The position numbers and the translations under genes were made by a program. Shown here piece by piece: positions 1 to 9,656 of a stretch of DNA of 55,996 nt. Position 1 is the first letter of the stretch. The number at the start of each line of letters is the position of its first letter. The notes below the pieces were generated by a model that did not search any database, was not told the origin of the DNA, and saw only the letters and a list, made by a program, of their open reading frames with translations. Origin of the DNA: Sulfurimonadaceae bacterium (lineage in GTDB: Bacteria > Campylobacterota > Campylobacteria > Campylobacterales > Sulfurimonadaceae); assembly GCA_028683835.1 (NCBI GenBank), contig JAQUHB010000019.1, positions 1-55,996 of the forward strand. The letters are read 5' to 3'.

Positions 1-771
1 CTCATCACTATAATGGCTTTGACAACTCTCAGCATGTATACGTGAAGCAATATGGATAGGTAAAGAGGGATCAAAAAGCTTTGAAAGCTCAAAGAGTTCA
101 CCATAACTGATCCCTTGCACAGGATATGCAGGAGGACGATCGATCGTGCCTACGTCAATACATTCTACATGGGAAAGCTTTTTTAGCACTTCATTAATCG
201 CGTTAACTTCTTCTCTCGTATCATTTATGCCATACACAAAAAGCACTTCGATATACAGCTTTCCAGTAAACTTTTGTGAGAATTCCAACACCTTACATGT
301 AAGCATCTCTATATCAATGCCTTTATGCGGTCTATCTATTTTTCTGAACACTTCTAAAGTCACTGCATCTAAAGAAAGTTTCACTTGATCGAGTTTTAAA
401 AGTGTATTAAAAATTTTTTCATCTATAAGTGTTGCACTATTTGTGAGAATTAAAACTTCTTTATCTTTTTTTATCTTTTGAATCTCATCGATAAGTTCAT
501 CAAGATAGGGATAAAGGGTAGGTTCGCCATTTGCAGTAAGAGTAATGACATCAATATTTTTGTGTTCTCTAAGTGCAAATTTCAGATCGTTGATAATAGT
601 CTGTACATCTGTTACGATTACTTGATGATCAACCGTTGCTGAGGGGGAAAGTTCGCAATAAAGACAGTCAAAATTGCACTGCTTTATCGCGCTTGAGAGA
701 TCGATGCCAAGGGAGTTTCCAAACCTTCTGGAATGGATCGGCCCAAAGATGGTTTTATTTTCCGCTGACAC
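1..771 (-). CDS. Radical SAM protein, COG0731-like (3' end cut by window)
   Basis: The visible 257 residues begin with a [15 protein letters not shown]-type block and then the CNFDCLYC cluster motif (CX3CX2C) near residues 32-39. This is the layout of radical SAM proteins related to the TYW1/MoaA group; the substrate is unknown. The segment [11 protein letters not shown] matches the SAM-contacting GEP strand. The frame stays open to base 1, so the C-terminus is missing. I chose the GTG at 771, which overlaps the end of hemE by 17 bases, because the family motif starts about nine residues later and I saw no ATG near it. As I remember it, this gene also lies beside hemE in Campylobacter. Function beyond radical chemistry cannot be assigned. 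Confidence 0.83.
   Translation of the reverse strand, partial: MSAENKTIFGPIHSRRFGNSLGIDLSSAIKQCNFDCLYCELSPSATVDHQVIVTDVQTIINDLKFALREHKNIDVITLTANGEPTLYPYLDELIDEIQKIKKDKEVLILTNSATLIDEKIFNTLLKLDQVKLSLDAVTLEVFRKIDRPHKGIDIEMLTCKVLEFSQKFTGKLYIEVLFVYGINDTREEVNAINEVLKKLSHVECIDVGTIDRPPAYPVQGISYGELFELSKLFDPSLPIHIASRIHAESCQSHYSDE
292..303. repeat. Dispersed palindrome CTTACATGTAAG, copy 1
   Basis: A perfect 12-base palindrome inside the radical SAM gene, read there as Leu-Thr-Cys-Lys. It is one of at least seven copies of the TTACATGTAA core in the window. Confidence 0.7.
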
Positions 772-1786
772 GATGACATTCGTTGATGAAATGCTTTGCA
801 TTCTCAACAGGCACGTCAGGTAATATTCCATGCCCAAGATTAAAGATATGACGTTTTCCGCCCATGATCTTTTGAAGTGCTTCTACACACTCCGTTGTAG
901 ATTCTTTTGAGTAAAGGCGGCATGGTTCCATATTACCTTGAAGAACATATCTATCTCCTAATTTCTCTTTCGCATATGCCATCGGTGTTGACCAGTCCAC
1001 ACCGAATACATCAAAGTTGCCATATACTTTATCTAAAAATGCAGGAATCCCTTTAGGGAACATAATGATTGGAATGTGAGGATATTTTTCTTTGAGATAT
1101 TCAGCGATTTCAACCATATATTTCCAAGAAAATTCATCATATTTACTCGGCTCGATAGCCGCTGCCCAAGAGTCAAATATCTGCACTACATCGATGCCCG
1201 CAAGAATCTGTTTCTCCATATAAAGCTTAACGACTTCAGTCACTTTTTCAAGGATTTTGTGAAGAAGTTCAGGGTTTGAGTACATCATCTTTTTACAGAT
1301 ATTGTACGTTTTTGTGCCCTCGCCCTCTATCATATAAGTCGCTAACGTCCAAGGCGCACCCGTAAAGCCGATAAGTGCTTTATCTTCAGACAACTGTTCT
1401 TTAATAAGCTTAATCGTATCATATACATAAGTGAGTTTTGACGCAGCTTCATCACCACCGATAAGTCTGTCCAAATCTGCTTCATCTCTAATTGGATCAG
1501 AAAATTTCGGGCCTTCACCTTTTACAAAAGAGAGATCCATTCCCATTTCATCTGGGACAACCAAGATATCGCTAAAAAGTATTGCAGCATCTACACCGAC
1601 GATGTCAACAGGCTGAAGAGAAACTTCACACGCTTTTTTTGGATCATGACAAAGGTTTAAAAAGTCACCAGCCTCTGCGCGAACTTCCATGTATTCTGGT
1701 AAATAACGTCCAGCTTGTCTCATCATCCATACAGGAGTGTAAGGTGTCTCTTTTCCAAAACACGCATCTACAAAAATTTTACTCAT
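755..1786 (-). CDS. hemE: Uroporphyrinogen decarboxylase
   Basis: Decarboxylates the four acetate side chains of uroporphyrinogen III to give coproporphyrinogen III in cytoplasmic heme synthesis. The 343-residue length is normal. The signature RQAGRYLP is at residues 23-30, the second signature [13 protein letters not shown] is near residue 140, and the [12 protein letters not shown] segment that closes the active site is near residue 318. The ATG at 1786 is preceded by a purine-rich AAGGAAAA stretch. The 3' end overlaps the radical SAM gene, so the two are probably co-transcribed. Nothing is truncated. Confidence 0.97.
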   Translation of the reverse strand: MSKIFVDACFGKETPYTPVWMMRQAGRYLPEYMEVRAEAGDFLNLCHDPKKACEVSLQPVDIVGVDAAILFSDILVVPDEMGMDLSFVKGEGPKFSDPIRDEADLDRLIGGDEAASKLTYVYDTIKLIKEQLSEDKALIGFTGAPWTLATYMIEGEGTKTYNICKKMMYSNPELLHKILEKVTEVVKLYMEKQILAGIDVVQIFDSWAAAIEPSKYDEFSWKYMVEIAEYLKEKYPHIPIIMFPKGIPAFLDKVYGNFDVFGVDWSTPMAYAKEKLGDRYVLQGNMEPCRLYSKESTTECVEALQKIMGGKRHIFNLGHGILPDVPVENAKHFINECHRVSGK

Positions 1787-1821
1787 AAATATTTTCCTTA
1801 ATTTTATTAGATTAATGCTTT

Positions 1822-2349
1822 TTACTCGTGATGTCCGACTTTACTTAAAAAATACAAACCAACACTAATTGCGGTGATAGAGATTGCCAAATACATCATC
1901 TCTAAAGCGCCTGTATACTCTGTATGCCCAACTCTTTGAAAAAATGTAACAACTAAAACCATCACGATTACTTTTGAGATTTTGTCTTTTAACTGATCAA
2001 GAGAGTGAATTGCCAAAATTTTATTTTCTTTTCCTTCATCCTCCCTTGCCGCGTCTATCTCTGAGATAAAGAGTTCATATAGACCAAACGAGAACAGAAG
2101 CATTACAACACCGATAAGATAAAGGTCAACAGCACCGATAATACCGCCAACTATCTCTCCATGAAAATTTTCCATATGTTCATGATTGTAGTAAGTCATA
2201 AAGACTTTGCTAGCCGTATCATAAACATCAAAACTAGCGACTGTGAATAAAGAAACAGCACCGACTAAACCAAAGATTACAGCAAGAAGAACAATAAACC
2301 TGCTACTCCATAATCCGCTTTCAAATATTTTTTCTATTAATTCACTCAC
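1822..2349 (-). CDS. YqhA family (UPF0114) membrane protein
   Basis: A 175-residue inner-membrane protein with about four hydrophobic segments: residues 15-40, 68-92, 130-147 and 152-170. The family block [32 protein letters not shown] identifies the YqhA/UPF0114 group, whose function is not established. The loop between the second and third segments is acidic and basic ([12 protein letters not shown]) and probably cytoplasmic. It sits between asd and hemE in the same direction with short gaps, so co-transcription is plausible, but the context suggests no role. Confidence 0.85.
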   Translation of the reverse strand: MSELIEKIFESGLWSSRFIVLLAVIFGLVGAVSLFTVASFDVYDTASKVFMTYYNHEHMENFHGEIVGGIIGAVDLYLIGVVMLLFSFGLYELFISEIDAAREDEGKENKILAIHSLDQLKDKISKVIVMVLVVTFFQRVGHTEYTGALEMMYLAISITAISVGLYFLSKVGHHE

Positions 2350-2376
2350 AATTTTTCCTTATATATACATTTATCT

Positions 2377-3408
2377 TTATTTACTCTCTTGCATCTCTAC
2401 CCATTTTTGGGCTATGCGCACTGCATTTGTAGCCGCACCAACTCTTAAGTTATCTGCAACGATAAACATGTGGAGCATATTTTCATCAAAAAGGTCGTTT
2501 CTGATACGTCCGACAAAAGTTTCGTTTTGGTCCATACTCAAAATCGGCATCGGATAAACACTTTCGCTTGGAGTATCCAAAACAATAATATTTGGAGCTT
2601 TTGCCAGTATCTCTCTTGCTGCTTGCGCTTGAACTTTATTTTCAAATGTTAAAGTAAGTGATTCTGCATGTCCACGAAGAGTTGGAACACGAACACAAGT
2701 CGCACTTAAAGCAATATTTTTATGCATGATCTTTGTTGTTTCATTGACCATTTTGAGCTCTTCTTTGGTATATCCATTTTCAGTAAATGAATCGATCTGA
2801 GGAATAACATTGAGAGCTATCTGGTGAGGAAATTTAGCATGTTCTGCTTCATCAAGTTTAAATGCAAAAAATGATTGCATCTGATTGACTAACTCTTCCA
2901 TCGCAGATTTGCCTGCGCCTGAAGTTGCTTGATATGTTGCAACATCAACGCGTTTGAGTCCATAAGCCCCATCAAGGGGTTTAAGGGCCTGAACCATTTG
3001 AATTGTTGAACAGTTAGGATTTGCGATAACACCTGTTTTTTCCCAAAGTGCAATATCTTCAGGATTAACTTCAGGAACAACGAGAGGAACATCTTTGTCC
3101 ATTCTAAAGTGACTTGTGTTATCCACAACAACTGCGCCAGCTTTTACAGCAAATGGAGCAAATTTGGCAGAAACATTTCCGCCTGCACTAAAAAGTGCTA
3201 TCTGAATATTTTCTTCTTCAAAGATAGTTTCAGTAAGCTCTTTGATCGCAAGATCTTTGCCGTTAAATTCAACACTTTTGCCAAGACTTCTTGCACTGGC
3301 CAAAGGAACGAGCTTTGCCAAAGGAAAATCAATCTCTTCTAAAACTCTTAAAATTTCCTCTCCAACAGCACCATTTGCCCCAACAACAGCAACATTATAT
3401 TTACTCAT
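2377..3408 (-). CDS. asd: Aspartate-semialdehyde dehydrogenase
   Basis: Reduces 4-aspartyl phosphate to aspartate semialdehyde with NADPH, the branch point to lysine/diaminopimelate, threonine and methionine. The N-terminal GANGAVG nucleotide-binding loop is at residues 10-16. The catalytic cysteine is Cys133 in ANPNCSTIQ, and the C-terminal block LRGHAESLTLTFE carries the substrate-binding histidine. The 343-residue length is typical. It lies just downstream of the FlgR-type gene, an order I recall from C. jejuni. dapB and hom of the same pathway are elsewhere in this window. Confidence 0.97.
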   Translation of the reverse strand: MSKYNVAVVGANGAVGEEILRVLEEIDFPLAKLVPLASARSLGKSVEFNGKDLAIKELTETIFEEENIQIALFSAGGNVSAKFAPFAVKAGAVVVDNTSHFRMDKDVPLVVPEVNPEDIALWEKTGVIANPNCSTIQMVQALKPLDGAYGLKRVDVATYQATSGAGKSAMEELVNQMQSFFAFKLDEAEHAKFPHQIALNVIPQIDSFTENGYTKEELKMVNETTKIMHKNIALSATCVRVPTLRGHAESLTLTFENKVQAQAAREILAKAPNIIVLDTPSESVYPMPILSMDQNETFVGRIRNDLFDENMLHMFIVADNLRVGAATNAVRIAQKWVEMQESK

Positions 3409-3432
3409 AGTTTTTCTCCAAAATAATTTAAT

Positions 3433-4587
3433 TTATCGTAATCCACGGCTCTCTAAAAAAAGAGATTCAGGGGTTATTTCATCATCGTCACTTAATATGA
3501 CTGCTCTTTGTACAACAGAGATAAGCTCTCTAATATTCCCAGGCCAACCATAGTCAAAAAGTTGTTGCTCTGCATCTTTTGAAAATGCTTTTTGGGCGAA
3601 CCCATACTCTTGACAACTTTGTACAAGAATATTATTTGCAATAGGCAAGACCTCTTCCCTGCGCTCTCTCAAAGGTGGAATATTTAAAGGGATCGTATTT
3701 AAACGGTAGTAAAGATCTTCTCTAAACTCCCCATTTTTTATCTTATCATTCAAGTTGGCATTTGTCGCCGATATTATACGAATATCTATCTTAATAGATT
3801 TGGAAGAACCAAGACGTCTGACCTCTTTTTCTTGCAAAGCACGAAGAATTTTTGCTTGAACACCATAAGGCATCTCACCTATCTCATCTAAAAACAGCGT
3901 TCCACCGTTGGCATTTTCAAAATGTCCGGCTTTTGCTTCACTTGCATCTGTAAAAGCACCCTTCTCATATCCAAAAAGTTCACTCTCGATTAAATTATCC
4001 GGGATTGCCGCCATATTAATTGCAACAAATTCTTTTCTAGCCCTTAAAGAGTTATCGTGAATATATTTGGCAAATACCTCTTTGCCTACGCCACTCTCAC
4101 CTAAAAGGAGTATTGTCGCATCCGTTTTTGCTGCTTTATCTGTGATGGATAGAATACGAGTAAGTGCTGCAGATCTTGCTAAAAAAGCGTTTGATGCAGT
4201 TGATTTTCCGATAATTCCCATTTTCTTTACCACTTTTGAGACTTCATCAGCGCGCTTTATCGCTTTGATCAAAGTATCTATCTCAAAGGGTTTAAGTAAA
4301 AAATCTTTCACACCGAGTTGAATAGATTCTATAGCTCTTTGAAGAGTTGCATTACCGGTCATGATTATCACTTCATACTTACCGTTTAATGCTTTTACAA
4401 ATTCAATTCCATCCATTCCAGGCATATTGATATCCGTAATGACAAGCTCAAAACTCTCATCAAGTGCTTTAAGAGCATCTTTTGGATTTTTAAAAGTTTT
4501 TATTTCAAACTCTTTATACTCATCCATTGCTATCTCTAAAGATTTACGCATATTGATATCATCTTCAACGATGGCAATTTTCATCAT
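3433..4587 (-). CDS. flgR: Flagellar sigma-54 activator FlgR, without HTH domain
   Basis: A two-component response regulator that activates RpoN (sigma-54) promoters. The receiver domain is residues 1-115, with phospho-acceptor Asp52 and conserved Lys99. The AAA+ domain runs from about 135 to 370, with Walker A GESGVGKE at 163-170, Walker B LFLDEIGE at 231-238 and the FREDLYYRLN arginine-finger region at 287-296. The sigma-54 contact loop reads GAFTDA (210-215), not the usual GAFTGA. The protein ends about 25 residues after the GWPGNIREL motif, leaving no room for a Fis-type helix-turn-helix. Helicobacter pylori FlgR is also known to lack this domain and to work without enhancer binding. The flanking flgP/flgQ-like genes support a flagellar role. 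Confidence 0.88.
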   Translation of the reverse strand: MMKIAIVEDDINMRKSLEIAMDEYKEFEIKTFKNPKDALKALDESFELVITDINMPGMDGIEFVKALNGKYEVIIMTGNATLQRAIESIQLGVKDFLLKPFEIDTLIKAIKRADEVSKVVKKMGIIGKSTASNAFLARSAALTRILSITDKAAKTDATILLLGESGVGKEVFAKYIHDNSLRARKEFVAINMAAIPDNLIESELFGYEKGAFTDASEAKAGHFENANGGTLFLDEIGEMPYGVQAKILRALQEKEVRRLGSSKSIKIDIRIISATNANLNDKIKNGEFREDLYYRLNTIPLNIPPLRERREEVLPIANNILVQSCQEYGFAQKAFSKDAEQQLFDYGWPGNIRELISVVQRAVILSDDDEITPESLFLESRGLR

Positions 4588-4613
4588 AAACCTCCCTTTA
4601 TTCCTGTTTAAAC

Positions 4614-5030
4614 CTACTCTTTAAAAGGGGAAATTTTAACCAAATTATCATTAAACTCGACTGTAAAACATGTAGGCTTGAGGGTGATAGTTGTAAGTGA
4701 ACTACTCATACCATTAGAAAGTGAATCAAAATTTCTTACATGTAATCCGAGAGTATTGATATATGTAAAAAATTCATCATCATGAGATAATATTATTTTT
4801 TTAAGATCTTTGGTATCATTTAACAAAGGAAAAGAAAGTGGAAAGCCCACATGATGTCCCCGACAAGGAGTCATCGTTTTGGATATATCCAAATTATCAT
4901 TTAAGAGTGTCGCATCTTCGACGGCGTAGCGATAAGAGATTATATACTCATCGCCACTAAGATAGCTAAAGCAGAATATTAACGCGCAAATTGAGCGTAA
5001 GAAAGTACTATTTCCATCTCTACTTCGCAC
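4614..5030 (-). CDS. Small secreted protein at the flgQ position
   Basis: A product of about 138 residues with a hydrophobic N-terminal segment (FLRSICALIFCFSYLSG) that could be a signal peptide, then a polar domain with no motif I recognise. The only usable in-frame start seen is GTG at 5030, which overlaps the preceding LPP20-type gene by 52 bases; GAGGG lies just upstream. As I recall, the C. jejuni gene at this place, between flgR and flgP, is flgQ, which supports FlgP stability and motility. I infer equivalence from position only and cannot show homology. Start and function are uncertain. Confidence 0.6.
   Translation of the reverse strand: MRSRDGNSTFLRSICALIFCFSYLSGDEYIISYRYAVEDATLLNDNLDISKTMTPCRGHHVGFPLSFPLLNDTKDLKKIILSHDDEFFTYINTLGLHVRNFDSLSNGMSSSLTTITLKPTCFTVEFNDNLVKISPFKE
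4735..4746. repeat. Dispersed palindrome, copy 2 (CTTACATGTAAT)
   Basis: Eleven of twelve bases fit the CTTACATGTAAG palindrome. It lies inside the flgQ-position gene and is read as Leu-His-Val-Arg. Confidence 0.65.
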
Positions 5031-5461
5031 AGACCCTCTTTAAAGCTTGTTTCAACCACATTAGCATTACGGATCGTAGCATCTACGGATGTACGTACAG
5101 TTGAACGTTGCATCATCATGTTATTGATCGTGTCTTGTCCCTCTACTCTTACACCTTTTACTTTTTCAGCAATCTGGCGGTATCCATCAGCAATAGCTGC
5201 GCGTTTTGCTAGTGCATATGCTTGTGCTGGTGATGATGTACTGAGTGGAGAAACACCTTCCCCAACAACACTGATACGGATTTCATGCGTTGGAGAAACT
5301 TCATTTACAAGTACATTATCTCTTATCACATCATTAGGATCAACAGGAGCCTTTATGCATGTTGTAGTGCGATTAGCATCTACTCCTTTTGTACACTGTA
5401 CATCATTTGCGTACACTGAAGCTGACATCAACAGCGTCGCTAAAACAAGAGAATATTTCAT
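4979..5461 (-). CDS. flgP: LPP20-domain protein, FlgP-like
   Basis: A 160-residue exported protein. I chose the ATG at 5461 over an upstream in-frame codon because AAGGA sits eight bases before it and the reading then starts with a clean signal peptide (MKYSLVLATLLMSASVYA, cut before NDVQ). The C-terminal half has the LPP20 pattern: AKRAAIADGYRQIAEKVKGV, a STVRT segment and CEVEMEIVLS. In C. jejuni the gene next to gyrA at this position is flgP, an outer-membrane lipoprotein of the flagellar basal disk. The signal peptide here has no lipobox cysteine, so this copy may be soluble in the periplasm. The flgP name is inferred from domain and synteny. Confidence 0.75.
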   Translation of the reverse strand: MKYSLVLATLLMSASVYANDVQCTKGVDANRTTTCIKAPVDPNDVIRDNVLVNEVSPTHEIRISVVGEGVSPLSTSSPAQAYALAKRAAIADGYRQIAEKVKGVRVEGQDTINNMMMQRSTVRTSVDATIRNANVVETSFKEGLCEVEMEIVLSYAQFAR

Positions 5462-5508
5462 TATATTGATCCTTAAAATCAAGTTAGTTGGAATAGTTTA
5501 AGCATAAA

Positions 5509-7992
5509 CTATTCCAATTCTAAAGTTCCAGTTTCTTCACCTTCAAACTCTTCATCCTCTTCCTCTTTAGGACAGCGTGAAATACTTGCTACATCATCAC
5601 CTTTGATGATATAAACACCACTTGTATTTCTTGAAGATTTTGAGATCGTCTGCATATCAACACGGATCATTTTACCACCAACTGTGAGCGCCATCATATC
5701 CATGTTTTCATCTACCATTAGACAGCCAATCACGTTCACACCGGTTTTTTGGTTGAGTTTCATAGCAATTACACCAGAACCACCGCGATTGGTCAAACGA
5801 TATTCTCCGGCATCAGTTCGTTTACCGATACCTTTTTCACTCACCATTAAAATCTCTTGTTCATCATGTTCAATTACATTTGCATCAACAACTTTATCGC
5901 TCGCTATTTTAAACTTGATACCTCTAACACCACGAGTTGAACGTCCTTGCTCACGAGTTTTTTCTATATCAAATTTAATACACTGTGCTTTTTGCGTTAC
6001 AATAAAGAGATATTTTGTCTCTTTTGTTGCGATAAGTGCTACGATTAAAGTATCGTCATCATCCAAGATAATCGCTCTTACCCCATTACTCCTAATATTT
6101 GAGAACTCAGAAAGATTTGTGCGTTTTACAATACCGTTTTGTGTAAAGAATGTAAGTGACTTATCTTCACTGAAATCCGTTGTAGGAATGATAGAACGAA
6201 TATTTTCATCCGCAACAAGGTTGATAAGATTAACAACTGCTTTGCCTTTTGCTGTACGACTTCCTTCAGGAATTTTATAAACTTTTAACCAGTGAAGTTG
6301 ACCTCGATCTGTAACAAACATCAATGTATCATGGGTATTACAAGTAAAGAATTTTTCTATAAAATCATCTTCATAGATCGTTACAGCAGTTTTACCTTTT
6401 CCGCCACGGCGTTGTTTTTCATACTGAGCTAAAGGAACACGTTTAATATATCCACGGTGAGTGATTGTTACAACCATCGGTTCATTAGGGATAAGATCTT
6501 CGATATCGATATCATCATAATCATCTTCGATCTCTGTTCGGCGTTCTATTGAATAAAGTTCATAGACCTCATCAAGTTCATCTTTGATGATACCATGAAG
6601 AACATCTTCACTTTTTAAGATAGATTCTAAATATTCAATCAAAGCAATAAGTTCTCTAAGTTCATTCTCAATTTTTTCTATTTCCAGACCTGTTAAACGT
6701 CCAAGTCTCATAGCTACGATACTTGACGCTTGAATCTCAGAAAAATCAAATTCACTGACCAAATTATCTCTTGCTTCCTCTTCGCTCTTAGATGCACGGA
6801 TAACACGAATAACATCATCGATAATATTGATCGCTTTGATGAGTCCCTCTAAGATATGCGCACGCGCTTTTGCTTTTTCAAGGTCAAAGATAGTTCTACG
6901 GATGATAACTGTTTTACGGTGATTGATAAAGTGTTTGAGTATCTCTTTAATCCCAAAAATACGAGGTTCTTGGTTCAAAATAGAAAGCATAATGATACCA
7001 AATGTTGTTTGCATATTTGTAGATTTGTAAAGGTTGTTAAGAACGATCTCACTCATCGCATCGCGTTTTAGTTCGATAACAACGCGGATACCATCACGAT
7101 CTGACTCATCACGAATCTCTGAAATACCATCAAGCATTTTGTCTTTTACAAGGTTTGCGATACTCTCAATCAAACGAGCCTTATTGACTTGGTAAGGAAG
7201 TTCGTCAATAACAATGACATCTTTGTTCGCTTTTTTCTCTATATGTGTTTTAGCACGTACTTTGATACGGCCACGTCCTGTTTCATACGCATCCATGATC
7301 CCTTTTTTTCCAAAGATTGTTCCACCTGTTGGAAAATCTGGTGCTTTGATGTATTCCATCAATTCATAAAGTTCACAATCTGGATTTTCCAGCAAAAGTT
7401 TAAGTCCGCCAATGATCTCTCTTGGATTATGGGGAGGAATATTTGTAGCCATACCAACTGCGATACCGCTTGAACCGTTGATAAGAAGGTTTGGAACACG
7501 TGTTGGAAGAACATCCGGTTCTTGCGTCGTGCCATCATAGTTGTCTATCATATTGACAGTATTTTTCTCTAAGTCTTTAAGTAACTCTCCGGCATATTTT
7601 GTCATACGAGCTTCGGTATAACGCATGGCAGCCGCGTTGTCGCCATCAATAGAACCGAAGTTTCCCTGTCCATCGACAAGTGGCATACTCATAGAAAATG
7701 GTTGAGCCATACGAACAAGCGCATCATAAACCGCTGTATCACCGTGAGGGTGATACTGACCGATAACATCCCCGACGATACGTGCAGATTTTTTATACTT
7801 TGCACCAGCGGAAAGGTTTAGTTTATCCATCGCATAAAGAATACGTCTATGAACAGGTTTTAAACCATCGCGAACATCAGGAAGCGCACGGCCTATAATA
7901 ACACTCATGGAGTAGTCAAGATAGCTGCTCTGAAGAGTGTCTTCTATATTTATGTTTTTGATTTGACTGTTATCTAATAAATCGTTCATCAA
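5509..7992 (-). CDS. gyrA: DNA gyrase subunit A
   Basis: The breakage-reunion subunit of gyrase, which introduces negative supercoils with GyrB. The 827-residue length is typical. The catalytic tyrosine is Tyr125 in [10 protein letters not shown]. The quinolone-determining segment [10 protein letters not shown] gives Thr86 and Asp90, matching the numbering and susceptible-type residues of C. jejuni. The C-terminal beta-pinwheel carries the GyrA box QRRGGKG, needed for DNA wrapping. The C-terminal tail is strongly acidic. It is the first gene of the minus-strand run toward asd. Confidence 0.98.
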   Translation of the reverse strand: MMNDLLDNSQIKNINIEDTLQSSYLDYSMSVIIGRALPDVRDGLKPVHRRILYAMDKLNLSAGAKYKKSARIVGDVIGQYHPHGDTAVYDALVRMAQPFSMSMPLVDGQGNFGSIDGDNAAAMRYTEARMTKYAGELLKDLEKNTVNMIDNYDGTTQEPDVLPTRVPNLLINGSSGIAVGMATNIPPHNPREIIGGLKLLLENPDCELYELMEYIKAPDFPTGGTIFGKKGIMDAYETGRGRIKVRAKTHIEKKANKDVIVIDELPYQVNKARLIESIANLVKDKMLDGISEIRDESDRDGIRVVIELKRDAMSEIVLNNLYKSTNMQTTFGIIMLSILNQEPRIFGIKEILKHFINHRKTVIIRRTIFDLEKAKARAHILEGLIKAINIIDDVIRVIRASKSEEEARDNLVSEFDFSEIQASSIVAMRLGRLTGLEIEKIENELRELIALIEYLESILKSEDVLHGIIKDELDEVYELYSIERRTEIEDDYDDIDIEDLIPNEPMVVTITHRGYIKRVPLAQYEKQRRGGKGKTAVTIYEDDFIEKFFTCNTHDTLMFVTDRGQLHWLKVYKIPEGSRTAKGKAVVNLINLVADENIRSIIPTTDFSEDKSLTFFTQNGIVKRTNLSEFSNIRSNGVRAIILDDDDTLIVALIATKETKYLFIVTQKAQCIKFDIEKTREQGRSTRGVRGIKFKIASDKVVDANVIEHDEQEILMVSEKGIGKRTDAGEYRLTNRGGSGVIAMKLNQKTGVNVIGCLMVDENMDMMALTVGGKMIRVDMQTISKSSRNTSGVYIIKGDDVASISRCPKEEEDEEFEGEETGTLELE

Positions 7993-8016
7993 TAATGCCT
8001 AGAAATAATTTTCGCC

Positions 8017-8036
8017 CATTTTAGCGTAACTACGCT
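8017..8036 (-). promoter_or_regulatory. gyrA promoter: -10 box with adjacent dyad
   Basis: On the minus strand TAAAAT (8017-8022) is a plausible -10 box about 25 bases before the gyrA ATG. Directly upstream is a short dyad, AGCGTA-GT-TACGCT (8023-8036), in the spacer. No -35 box is evident, as usual for campylobacterial sigma-70 promoters. A regulatory role for the dyad is speculation. Confidence 0.4.
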
Positions 8037-8067
8037 TAATATTGCAAAACTAGGCAGAGTGAAATAT

Positions 8068-9474
8068 TTACGAGGAACAACTTAGTTTTAGTGCCTTAAA
8101 CTGATGAGGAGTGGCTTTTGCGTATCTTGCCAATTCTGGATGCTCATCAAAGGGATTTTGTGCCAGATGTAAGAGCTCATTGACTAAAGAAAAATCTCCA
8201 TTGTGCGCTTTTTCTATCGCTTCTTGAAGCATATAGTTTTTCAGCGTATATTTTGGGTTGACTTTTTGCATTGTTTCCTTACATGGTAGCTCTTTTTCAT
8301 ATGTATCAAGCCACTCATTTATGCGAGTTGAGGATATAAAAAGGCGTGTTATTTCATCTCTTGTTTCATATTCTCCAAGTGTTCTATAAAAAAGTGTGTA
8401 ATCCACTGCATCATTTTGCATAATATTTAAAAGCCACTGTATCAGTTTCGAGTACTCTTTATTTGCATCCAGTCCAAGTTTTGCACACATCAGCGCATGA
8501 TATTTTTGTACAAAAAATGTACTATATGTTTCTAAGACCTCTTTGCCTTTATCCAAATTGATCAAAGGAGAAAGTGCAGTTAAAAGCATCATCAAGTTCC
8601 AATGCCCTATATTTGGTTGATTTCCAAAACTGTAACGCCCTTCGGCGTCTGTATGGTTACAGATAAAGTCAAAATCATAATCATCCAAGAATGAGTAAGG
8701 ACCATAATCGATAGTCAGACCTGAAATGGACATATTATCTGTATTCATAACACCGTGTGAAAAGCCGACACTTTGCCAATGCGCCATCAATTCTGCGGTG
8801 CGTTTTACAATCTCTTCAAACATTAAAAGATAACAGTTCTCACGTCCGACAAACTCACTGTAACTCTGCTTCAGAACATAATCAGCAAGCTCTTCTAATT
8901 TGTCATACTTCTTTTTATAATAAAAATATTCAAAACTTCCAAAACGTACCCAGCTTGATGAAACCCGTAAAACGATAGCCCCTTTTTCCCATCGCTCTCG
9001 AGCCACATCCTCATCACTTCCGATGATGCCAAGCGCTCTACTTGTCGGTACACCCAAAGCATGCATCGCCTCACTCATCAAATACTCTCTTATAGAAGAG
9101 CGAAGAACTGCGCGTCCATCTCCCTGTCTTGAATAACGTGTTAATCCTGAACCTTTAAGTTGCAAGTGCCAGCCATCAAGCTCTCCAAGATTGATCGCTC
9201 TTCCATCTCCCAAGCGCGGCACAAAATATCCAAACTGATGTCCCGCGTAGCACATCGCAAACGGCTCACTTCCCTCTAACTTCACTTCTCCATTTATAAG
9301 AGAGACAAACTCTTCACTTTGCAGTTCCTCTTTGCTTACATGTAAGCATTCTGCCAACACTTCATTTGCAGAGATCAAAAAAGGATCTTTAAGTGGAGTG
9401 GGTGTGACCTTATGAAAAAACTCCTCATCGAAGTTCAGATAATCTGTTTTTAGTTGTAATTGTTTTAGTTTCAT
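8068..9474 (-). CDS. selO: Protein adenylyltransferase SelO (YdiU)
   Basis: A pseudokinase-fold enzyme that transfers AMP from ATP to hydroxyl side chains of proteins and is linked to redox stress. The 468-residue length fits bacterial SelO. Recognised blocks are CYAGHQFGYFVPRLGDGRAI near residue 76, LKGSGLTRYSRQGDGRAVLRSSIREYL near 106 and the HGVMNTDNMSISGLTIDYGP metal/catalytic segment near 239. The last residues are SCSS, so the antepenultimate position that is selenocysteine in some eukaryotic homologs is cysteine here. It is divergent from amt across 182 bases and has no partner gene. Confidence 0.93.
   Translation of the reverse strand: MKLKQLQLKTDYLNFDEEFFHKVTPTPLKDPFLISANEVLAECLHVSKEELQSEEFVSLINGEVKLEGSEPFAMCYAGHQFGYFVPRLGDGRAINLGELDGWHLQLKGSGLTRYSRQGDGRAVLRSSIREYLMSEAMHALGVPTSRALGIIGSDEDVARERWEKGAIVLRVSSSWVRFGSFEYFYYKKKYDKLEELADYVLKQSYSEFVGRENCYLLMFEEIVKRTAELMAHWQSVGFSHGVMNTDNMSISGLTIDYGPYSFLDDYDFDFICNHTDAEGRYSFGNQPNIGHWNLMMLLTALSPLINLDKGKEVLETYSTFFVQKYHALMCAKLGLDANKEYSKLIQWLLNIMQNDAVDYTLFYRTLGEYETRDEITRLFISSTRINEWLDTYEKELPCKETMQKVNPKYTLKNYMLQEAIEKAHNGDFSLVNELLHLAQNPFDEHPELARYAKATPHQFKALKLSCSS
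9335..9346. repeat. Dispersed palindrome CTTACATGTAAG, copy 3
   Basis: A perfect copy in the N-terminal part of selO, read as Leu-His-Val-Ser. The flanking bases extend the symmetry to GCTTACATGTAAGC. Confidence 0.7.
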
Positions 9475-9601
9475 AAGTAAGTTTTTACAGAGTAATCACT
9501 TTTATATAGATAAACATTCTTATATAAATAGATATTTCCAGTCTTTTTTCAACTGATTAAATTTTAATCATTAAACTGGTTTTTAGTAGTCAGTCAAGTG
9601 A

Positions 9602-9607
9602 TATACT
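9602..9607 (+). promoter_or_regulatory. Candidate -10 box of amt-glnK
   Basis: TATACT lies 50 bases before the amt ATG, with AAGGAAA as ribosome binding site at about 9645. No convincing sigma-54 element (GG-N10-GC) was seen between selO and amt, so nitrogen control through NtrC is not supported here. Confidence 0.4.
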
Positions 9608-9656
9608 TTTCTCACAAAATTAATTCACTCATTCATTGAGTAAAAAGGAAATTTAG

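Noticed and set aside
8068-8100. Selenocysteine codon at the selO 3' end
   Set aside because: The antepenultimate codon encodes Cys (SCSS ending), with no in-frame TGA. The oxidoreductase at 43002-45083 likewise has Cys at that site.
9475-9656. Sigma-54 promoter upstream of amt
   Set aside because: No GG-N10-GC pair at a suitable place; a sigma-70-like TATACT is a better candidate.
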